NCBI GenBank assembly: GCA_948567375.1
Contig: OX419755.1
Span: 65,972,944 to 66,036,943, forward strand
Length of the DNA: 64,000 bases
Source: Lunularia cruciata
Lineage: Eukaryota > Streptophyta > Marchantiopsida > Lunulariales > Lunulariaceae
Reading direction: 5' to 3'
Position numbers and translations under genes: made by a program. Every line of letters starts with the position of its first letter. The stretch's first letter is position 1. Below are positions 56,767 to 64,000 of this stretch, in pieces. The notes under the pieces were generated by a model that saw nothing but the letters and a program-made list of their open reading frames with translations, did no database searches and had not been told where the DNA came from.

Positions 56767-57770
56767 CTACTTTCTATGGTACATCTTCAACTTATCATGA
56801 TTAATCCTATCAAAGTGTCTTCCTCCTAACTCCTTGAGATCATAGGTGTAATTGCCCCACACCTTCTCCACTATGAAAGGTCCAAAGAACTTAGGCAAAA
56901 ACTTCTTTTGCACTCTCTTGAATCGAATGGAATCAAACAACATTACCCAATCACCTTCTTTGAAAGACTCCACCTTCTTCTTGCCTTGCCTCTTGTCATA
57001 GCTCTCCTTTTGTTTCCTTTGGGCTTGCTCCACTCGAACCATAGCAACTGCTCTTGCCTCTTCCAACTCCATGAGTTGTTCCTTCCTTGACTTCTCTGCA
57101 TCATCTCCTTGTGCTTTCTTCAATCTCCTATGAATGCTTTGGAAGGTAGGAAGATCAAAGTGAATAGGTAGGGTAGACTCAATACCATATACCAATTGAA
57201 ATGGAGAATATCTGATGGAAGTCTTCATGGTTGTCCTATACTCCCACAAAAGTGCATGAATCCTCTTGTCCCAATGATGTTTAGCCCTCTCCATTTTTGC
57301 ATCTTTGCCAACATCATGCACAAGGTCTGATTGGTTCTCTCTGCCAAGCCATTGGAATTTGGCTTATAGGATGTAGTTACTATATGTGTGATAGAGAAAT
57401 GTTGTAGCATGGCTATAGTAATGCTTCCTGTAAACTCTCCTTCTCTATCAGAAACCAACTCCAAAGGGAATCCAAATCTAGTGATAATGCGTTCATAAAG
57501 AAATCTAACAACTTCATCTTCATTCTTGTCCCTCAATGGTCTAGCCTCAACCCACTTGGTAAGATAATCAGTAACTACCACAATATACGGATTGATCCTT
57601 GGGGTTCTATTGAGAGGACCTACAAAATCAATTCCCCACTTCTCAAAAGGTCCTAGCAATGGAGTTGATCTAAGTGGTAGAGTGTATGTAGACTTTCTAG
57701 CAAAAGCTTGACAAACATGACAAGTTTTGCAATAATCAAGACAATCCTTGAAAATCCCTCTCTAATGGTT
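56767..57770 (-). pseudogene. G1c integrase
   Basis: Core frame 57659-57225: WGIDFVGPLNRTP, KWVEARPLRDKNEDEVVRF, second Asp kept in LVSDREGEF, Glu in SNGLAERTNQTL. The C-terminal frame 57321-56767 overlaps it in another frame (one-base shift) and ends in GPFIVEKVWGNYTYDLKELG and HDKLKMYHRK. Unlike G1b, all three catalytic acids are present and no stop follows the Glu. Confidence 0.83.
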
Positions 57771-58382
57771 ACCTGCATCTAGAATCTTGAAAGTAGTCAC
57801 CTTTCTTGCAAAGTGTCCTCCACACACTAAACCTTCATGAAACTCCTTTATGAGTAAGATAGACTCTTCCCTACCCACTACTCTTTGAAGTAGACCATCT
57901 GCTCCTTGGTGAAAAGGAATATCCTCCACCATTGTGTAAAGTCTAGATCTTGCTGCAAGAGCCTTCCTCTGCCTAGCATGCATCCCTTCTGGATAGTTAC
58001 CTCTTGTCACAAAATCCACAATCTCCTTGTACTCCATTGGAACCTCTTGCGTGACTGAGATTGTCATGAGCTCCTCATCTAACAAGGAATCATCTATTGG
58101 CTCATCTCCATCATGATCATAGGCTCTAGATAACAAATTAGCATTTGCATGTTTCTTTCCTAGCTTATCTTCAATGGTGTAGTCATATTCAGACAAGAGT
58201 ATCATCCACCTTGCTAGTCTCCCTTCAACATTAGGCTTGTTGAAGATATACTTCAAAGCCTTGTGATCCATGACAATGGTGGCTTTCCCTCCAATCAAGT
58301 AGTGTCTAAAATTCTTGAGACCAAAGATCACTACCAACCCTTCTCTCTCCGTGACAGAGTAGTTCTTCTCTGCTGAAACCAT
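57762..58382 (-). pseudogene. G1c RNase H and integrase zinc start
   Basis: Open for 206 codons: EKNYSVTEREGLVVIFGLKN, IVMDHKALKYIFNKPN, KKHANANLLSRAYDHDGD, and on into HEGLVCGGHFARKVTTFK of the zinc domain. One stop fewer than in G1b, where the frame closes before the zinc domain. Confidence 0.82.
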
Positions 58383-58493
58383 CTGCCTACTAGCATAAGC
58401 TATTGGATGATCATGCCCATCTTGGTCTAATTGACTAAGAGTGCATCCTATAGATACATTAGAAGCATTAGTGTAGAGGATGAAAGGCTTACT

Positions 58494-59400
58494 CTAATAA
58501 GGTTTAGCAAGAATTGGAGTTACAACAAGGGATTGCTTAAGCTCCTCAAAAGCTTTGAGAGTCTCCTTGTCCTCCAAAATCACCATGTAATCTACACCCT
58601 TCTTCATGGTCAATGCATAAGCCTTGCTGGAAAATGAGAAGATGAACCTCCAATAGTATCCAACCATCCCCAAGAATTGGCATAAATTTGTCAAGCTTGA
58701 AGGGAATGGAAGGTCTAAGATTTTCCTCACCTTCTCAAGATCAACTACTATTCCATCCTTGGAGATGATGTGCCCCAAAAGTAGACCTTCTTCACATCCA
58801 AAAATGCACTTTTCTGGTTTGAATGATGCATTTGCCTCATCCAAGTATTGCAAGACCTTGATTAGGTGCTCAAAGTGTTCCTCCTTGCTCCATAGACAAA
58901 AAAGTCATCAATGAAGTCTCTCACAAATTTCCCAATGAAAGGTTCAAATACCTTGCTCATGAAACTTTGGAATGTGGCTAGAGCATTGCAAAGCCCAAAA
59001 GGCATGACCTTGAAAGCATAAGTTCCCAAGGTGTGATGAATGTGGTGAGTTGTTGATGCTCTGGTGCAATCTTGATTTGGTTATATCCACTATAACCATC
59101 TCCAAAATTGTATGGCAATGTCCTCCAAGATCTCATCAATGAATGGCAATGTGTAGTAGTCTTTCTTGGTAACAACATTGAGCTTCTTGTAATCCACACA
59201 TACCCGAAGCTTGCCATTCTTTTTCTTCACAATGACAATTGGAGACACCTATTCTAAATTCTCCACCTCAAAGATAAATCCCGCTTCCTTGAGCTTATCA
59301 ATCTGCTCCTTCACAACCAAAGATATTGGTGGGCTAATGCGACGTTGCTTTTGGCGGATTGGTCTTGCATGTGACTCCACCTCTATCTTGTGCTACTCCA
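58494..59400 (-). pseudogene. G1c reverse transcriptase
   Basis: In order: WVCVDYKKLNVV remnant, FGDGYSGYNQIKIAPEHQQL (59217-58978), MPFGLCNAL, catalytic FIDDFFVYG readable near 58905, and the connection region CIFGCEEGLLLGHIISKDGI, FLGMVGYYWRFIFSFSSKAY (58853-58494). Frame changes lie near 59115 and 58880. Confidence 0.8.
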
Positions 59401-60363
59401 AGGTGACTTCCTTCAAATCCTTGTAACTAAAAGCAAAAACATGGATGAACTTGCGGAAAATCTCCTCAAATCTCACCTTCTCCTTCTTGGTAACATTTGG
59501 GCCATACTTGAGGGTAGCAAACCTTCTCTCTACCTCCTCAAGTGTCAATGGTGATTTATCTGGGTCCTTCAATACCTCAGGCTTAGGTGCAAAATCCATA
59601 TCACACAAAGGATGCACATCTGAATCAGATTCAGATTCATCCTCCTCTGTGGAAGTCTCCTCTTCTATGCTTGTGTCCACACCTGAAGCTCCTTCTTCAG
59701 AATCTGATTCCCAATAATCAGAAGATGGTGTATTTGTATGTGAAGTGTTGGTGATGTTAGTCACAGGAACTATGACTCTATGGTTTGATGGCCCAATCCT
59801 CAAGTACCCTTTGTGTCATCGATCAGTTGTGCGTGTTGCTCTCAACCATGGCCTCCCAAGAAGTAAGTCATAGCTTGAATCCTTCAAGACTTGGAAAGTC
59901 ATGAGATTTTGAACTCCCATAATTGAAACTACCACTTTATCCATCACCCTATTGGTCTAACTTGTTGCTTGTTTGCCATGCTCACCATAAATGTTGAAAA
60001 TCTTGAGGGTATCATACCCAACTTCTTCATCAACCTTTTTGACATGGCATTCACTGCTGATCCTCCATCAACAAGTGCATCCTTGATGTTGTGACCATTT
60101 ACTCTCACATCAATTTTGGAGGCATATTCACAAGCCTCCCATGGTGCTGGCTTGGCATCCACCACCCCCATTGATATTGGAGCTTTTGCCTTCTTCTTCC
60201 TCTTTCTCCTTGTAGAACTCAAGCCACCTCTAAGCTCCTTTCTCAAGGTAGGGTTCAAAGCAATCAATTGGCCCATTGTGATGTTAGCCTTGTGACTACC
60301 AACATCCTCCAACACATTGTAGTTCCATTGTTGCTTTGAAATCAAGAAATCCTCCATCCCCAA
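59393..60363 (-). pseudogene. G1c protease and acidic linker
   Basis: 60363-59944: EDFLISKQQWNYNVLEDV, LIALNPTLRKELRGGLSS, DVRVNGHNIKDALVDGGSAV with the catalytic Asp. TGA comes right after QQVRPIG, through the one-base loss shared with G1a and G1d. 59803-59393: an acidic linker (EEETSTEEDESESDSD) running into the RT start. Confidence 0.8.
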
Positions 60364-60599
60364 CTTCTTCCTTGGAGTCTTTGTTGTTGATGGTGGTTAG
60401 ATGCGAGTGCTCCTAGTAGACATAAGAGTATCCATGCTTGGAGTAAATCCTTGAGAAAAGGAAACATCCTTTGCAAAACGAGCTCTCTTCTCCTCTTGTG
60501 CCACAAAACTCCAAATTAAGACCCTTGGAGTTTGAGCACTCTCCCTTCTAATATTTGCTCTCAACCACATCTATGGATGCTATCCCCTTACCTTTGTTT

Positions 60600-61347
60600 G
60601 GATTAGGAGCCACTTGGGTTTCACTACCACCCTCTTTCCCTCTATTGGCTCCCTCATAACCCCTTCCTCCATGGTAAGTGGAATTTGGGCATTTCCTTTG
60701 GATATGGCCTCTTCCTCCACAGCCAAAACAATTTTTATCATTGAAATTTTTGGCTGGTTGACCTCCTCTATATGGATAGTTTCAATAACTCCTAGACACT
60801 CTCCCTACATTTTGATCCACCTCTCTCTTCTCCAATAGTTGCAACACCTTGATCTTGAGATCCACAAGTTGTTCCGTGATGGTTTGAAGTGGATCCTTTG
60901 GTGGAGGTGCAAGAATTGGAGCAACTACTACTTGTGGTACAACTCTTGCCACCAAAGTATCAGAAGTTCCACCATACTTGTAACCTTGAGGAGGATGCAG
61001 AACCTTGTTCACCACCAAATCACCCTCATCCCCTTCCAAACTCTCCTCCATACGAATTGTGATCTTGATAGCTTCAACCTTGGAGGAAGGTTTCTCATAT
61101 CTCACCTTGCTTCTAATTTGTGATCTCAACCCTCCCACAAAATTCCTGGTGAGCATGGCCCCTATGCCAATCATTGTAGTCTCCACATCATCCCCACACT
61201 TCCTCAACACTATGCAAAATCTAGACTCTAACTTTTCCACTCTTTCCACATAGACTCTCACTTTCTTTCCATCTCCTTGCTTAAGAAAGGTAACCTCACT
61301 TATCAATCTCTCATAACTCTCATCTGGAAGAAAGTTCTCAATGAGTG
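60600..61347 (-). pseudogene. G1c gag, 5' truncated
   Basis: Begins at ALIENFLPDESYERLI and continues VTFLKQGDGKKVRVYVERVE, KVRYEKPSSKVEAIKITI and PPKDPLQTITEQLVDLK (61306-60782). The knuckle is degraded, reading NCFGCGGRGHIQRKC at about 60690-60735. The 5' third is missing, replaced by a 40-base LTR tip. Confidence 0.8.
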
Positions 61348-61350
61348 CTG

Positions 61351-61615
61351 AATATCACAATACCACACACATGCACAAAGAGGTGTTATAGGCCAACATC
61401 ATGCACAAGGTCTGATTGGTTCTCTCTGCCAAGCCATTGGAATTTGGCTAATAAGATGTAGTTACTCTATGTGTGATATAGAAATGTTGTAGCATGGCTA
61501 TAGTAATGCTTCTTGTAAACTCTCCTCCTCTATCAAAAACTAACTCCAAAGGGCATCCAAACCTAGTGATAATGCGTTCATAAAGAAATCTACCAACTTC
61601 ATCTTCATTCTTGTC
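61351..61615 (-). mobile_element. scrambled G1 junction: 40-base LTR tip plus integrase piece
   Basis: 61351-61390 is the first ~40 bases of a G1 LTR (minus orientation). 61391-61615 is a minus-strand integrase piece matching 57310-57530 (MLQHF, LVFDRGGEF-type region). The piece is therefore flanked on both sides by LTR start (U3) tips. Confidence 0.82.
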
Positions 61616-62164
61616 TGTAACACCCATTCAATGGTCTATAACACCCATTCAATGGTCTGTGCATGTGTGTGGTATTGTGATATTTAGCTTGGTATTACAA
61701 GTACTTGAGAGATATTATTTATATAGAGATAAATAATGGTTCTTCATTAGTCATGATTAGCTAAAGTTAGTCATAGCTAAGATAGAGGGGACCTTATTTT
61801 AGAGGAAATGGAAAAGATGAGCACCACTATTTTTAATTCTAGTGTGTTGACTTGGTATTATTCCTAGATGTTTGGCTTTGAGGAAAGAGTTGAGAACTCT
61901 TGGGCCTGCAAGCCTTTTTGTTTTGGATTCTTCTATAGTCCAAGGATAGCCCATATGAAGGAATCCTCAACTTAGTGGTTGGGTCAAGATAAGATCACAT
62001 GCTAGTGGAATATGCCCATGTGAATGGATATTTCTTTCTACTTTTTGACTTTACTTGACTTTTAGTCTAGTAACTTGAGTTACAACGGTAATAAGTAACT
62101 TTGGTATGTAACTATTTCACAAATATATAAACAAGGGGTAAGGAGGTTCTCTTCATCCTTTCAG
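61616..62164 (+). repeat. G1 LTR, 3' truncated, with a 21-bp duplication at its start
   Basis: TGTAACACCCAT is followed by TCAATGGTCT, then ATAACACCCAT and TCAATGGTCT again, before normal LTR sequence resumes at GTGCATGTGTGTGG. TCAATGGTCT is integrase-derived: it is the next sequence after TTGTC in G1c. It ends at TCTTCATCCTTTC, joined to minus-strand G1d. Confidence 0.88.
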
Positions 62165-64000
62165 ATTCATCCAATTCAGATTCATCCTCTTTTGTGGAAG
62201 TCTACTCCTCCATGCTTGTGTCCACACCTGAAGCTCCTTCTTTTGAATCTGATTCTCAATAATCAAAAGATGGTGTATATGAATGTGAAGTGTTGGTGGT
62301 GTTAGTCACAAGAACTGTGACTCTATGGTTTGATGGCCCAATCCTCAAGTATCCTTTGTGCCATCGATCAGTTGTGCGTGCTACTCTCAACCATGACCTC
62401 CCAAGAAGTAAGTCATAGCTTGAATCCTTCAAGACTTGGAAAGTCATGAGATTTTGAACTCCCATAACTGAAACTACCACTTTATCCATCATCCTATTGG
62501 TCTAACTTGTTGCTTGTTTGCCATGCTCACCATAAATGTTGAAAATCTTGAGGGTATCATACCCAACTTCTTCATCAACCTTTTTGACATGGCATTCACT
62601 GCTGATCCTCCATCAACAAGTGCATCCTTGATGTTGTGACCATTTACTCTCACATCAATTTTGGAGACATATTCACAAGCCTCCCATGGTGCTGGTTTGG
62701 CATCCACTACTTCCATTGATACTAGATTTTTTACCTTCTTCTTCATCTTGCTTCTTGTAGAACTCAAGCCACCTCTAAACTCCTTTCTCAAAGTAGAATT
62801 CAAAACAATCAATTTTCCCATTGTGATGTTAGCTTTATGACTACCAACATCCTCCAACACATTGTAGTTCCATTGTTGTTTTGAGATCAGGAAGTCCTCC
62901 ATCCCCAACTTCTTCCTTGGAGTCTTTGTTGTTGATGGTGTTGAGATGCGAGTGCTCCTAGTAGACATAGGAGTATCCTTGCTTGGAGTAAATCCTTGAG
63001 AAAAGGAAACATCCTTTGCAAAATGAGCTCTCTTCTTCTCTTGTGCCAAAAGCTCCAAATTAAGACTCTTGGAATTTAAGCACTTTCCCTTCTCATACTT
63101 GCTCTCAAACACATCTATAGATACTATCCCCTTATCTTTGTTTGGATTAGGTGTCACTTGGGTTTCAGTACCTCCTTCTTTCCCTCTATTGGCTCCTTCA
63201 TAACCCCTTCCTCCATGGTAAGTGGAATTTGGGCAATTCCTTTGGATGTGACCTCTTCATCTACAACCAAATCAATTTCTCTCATTAAATTTTTTGGTTG
63301 GTTGGCCTCCTCTATATGGATAAATTCCATAACTCCTAGGCCCTCTCCCCACATTCTGATCCACCTCTCTCTTCTCCCATAGTTGCATCACATTGATCTT
63401 GAGATTTGCAAGTTGTTCTTTGATGGCTTGAAGTGGATCCTTTGGTGGAGGTGCAAGAACTGGAGCAACTGCTACTTGTGGTGCAACCCTTGCCACCAAA
63501 GTATCAGAAATTCCACCATACTTGTGACCTTGAGGAGGATGTAGAACCTCATTCACCACCAAATCACTCTCATCTCCTTCCAAACTCTCCTCCATATGAA
63601 TTACAATCTTGATAGCTTCAACCTTGGAAGAAGGTTCCTCATATCTCACCTTGTTTCTTATTTGTGGTCTCAATCCTCTCACAAAATTCTTGGTGAGCAT
63701 GGCTCCTATGCCAATCATAGTAGTCCCCACATCATCTCCACCCTTCCTCAACAATATGCAAAATCTGGACTTTAACTTTTCCACTCTTTCCACATAGACT
63801 CTCACTTTCTTCCATCTCCTTGTTTGAGAGGGTGATCTTACTCATCAATCTCTTTCATATAACTCTCATTTGGAAGAAAGTTCTCAATGAGTGCTGAAGT
63901 CAAACTCTTTCAAGACTCTTCTTCCTTATCTCTCCTCTCTCTCTTTTGGTATTCTGACTTATACCATGTAAGTGCTGCATCCTCAAAGAAATCTGGTAAT
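62165..64000 (-). mobile_element. Ty3/gypsy family G1, copy G1d (continues beyond the window)
   Basis: Minus-strand gag and protease. 63805-63272 gag: RVYVERVEKLKSRFCI, KVRYEEPSSKVEAIKI, then KFNERN before a knuckle with altered Cys positions. 63157-62489: SKYEKGKCLNSKSLNLELLA, EDFLISKQQWNYNVLEDV, KDALVDGGSAVNAMSKRL, TGA after QQVRPIG. 62492-62256: VVSVMGVQNLMTFQVLKD, LLLGRSWLRVA. It is joined at 62165 to an LTR in the opposite orientation. The first gag codons lie beyond 64000. Confidence 0.85.

Larger units (their letters stand above)
56159..61350 (-). mobile_element. Ty3/gypsy family G1, copy G1c (5' truncated)
   Basis: Minus orientation from gag (61347) to a 3' LTR (56718-56159) that has lost its last ~130 bases. 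It lacks the first gag codons, leader and 5' LTR. Domain content is the same as G1b. Confidence 0.88.

Overview
The window looks like nuclear DNA of a land plant. It has a plant-type trihelix (GT-factor-like) DNA-binding gene and a long stretch of nested Ty1/copia and Ty3/gypsy LTR retrotransposons. One Ty3 family uses an initiator-Met tRNA primer site and another an Asp-tRNA-like site. The TE protein flavour (chromoviruses, a non-LTR reverse transcriptase with a C2H2 finger) hints at a bryophyte, lycophyte, fern or gymnosperm rather than a flowering plant, but that is inference. No bacterial operon, rRNA, tRNA or CRISPR array was seen.

Layout. 1-3.85 kb: a 5'-clipped copia element with its 3' LTR. 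3.9-5.5 kb: diverged minisatellite and hairpin DNA. 5.8-9.3 kb (minus strand): the trihelix gene, with one clear DNA-binding exon at 5785-6235 and a weaker proposal for two 5' exons near 9.0-9.3 kb. 9.5-11.5 kb: intergenic DNA with a GA microsatellite and a GCTTGT-rich repeat. 11.6-14.8 kb (minus): a decayed non-LTR retroelement (N1) with N-terminal C2H2 finger, RT and a C-terminal zinc/endonuclease-like region. 16.4-19.2 kb: copy A of an LTR element that encodes a Lys/Glu-rich coiled-coil protein and shows no RT.

19.2-41 kb is a nest. It holds Ty3/gypsy family G1 (Asp-tRNA-like primer site) copies G1a and G1b, a fragment of a third gypsy family (G3), chromovirus C1 (minus) and coiled-coil copy B. 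G1b lies between two inverted 1.26-kb arms that share the same chromovirus/LTR junction. 41-47.4 kb is AT-rich and has no recognisable gene. 47.4-53.9 kb is a full-length chromovirus C2 with both LTRs, primer site, polypurine tract, chromodomain and a probable target-site duplication, and it contains a solo G1 LTR with its own duplication. 53.9-56.2 kb is a deletion remnant of N1 split by coiled-coil copy C. 56.2-64 kb holds two further G1 copies (G1c, G1d, minus) joined by scrambled LTR tips.

Every retroelement gene carries frameshifts, nonsense codons or active-site losses, so none is an intact autonomous element. Only the trihelix gene is a plausible host gene. The most unusual points are the coiled-coil LTR family with identical stop positions in two copies, the extra zinc-knuckle reading frame ahead of gag in G1, the finger-bearing non-LTR element, the inverted duplication around G1b, and the filler-like junction at 61.6 kb. 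Boundaries and families were assigned by eye from sequence comparison within the window, without database searches.
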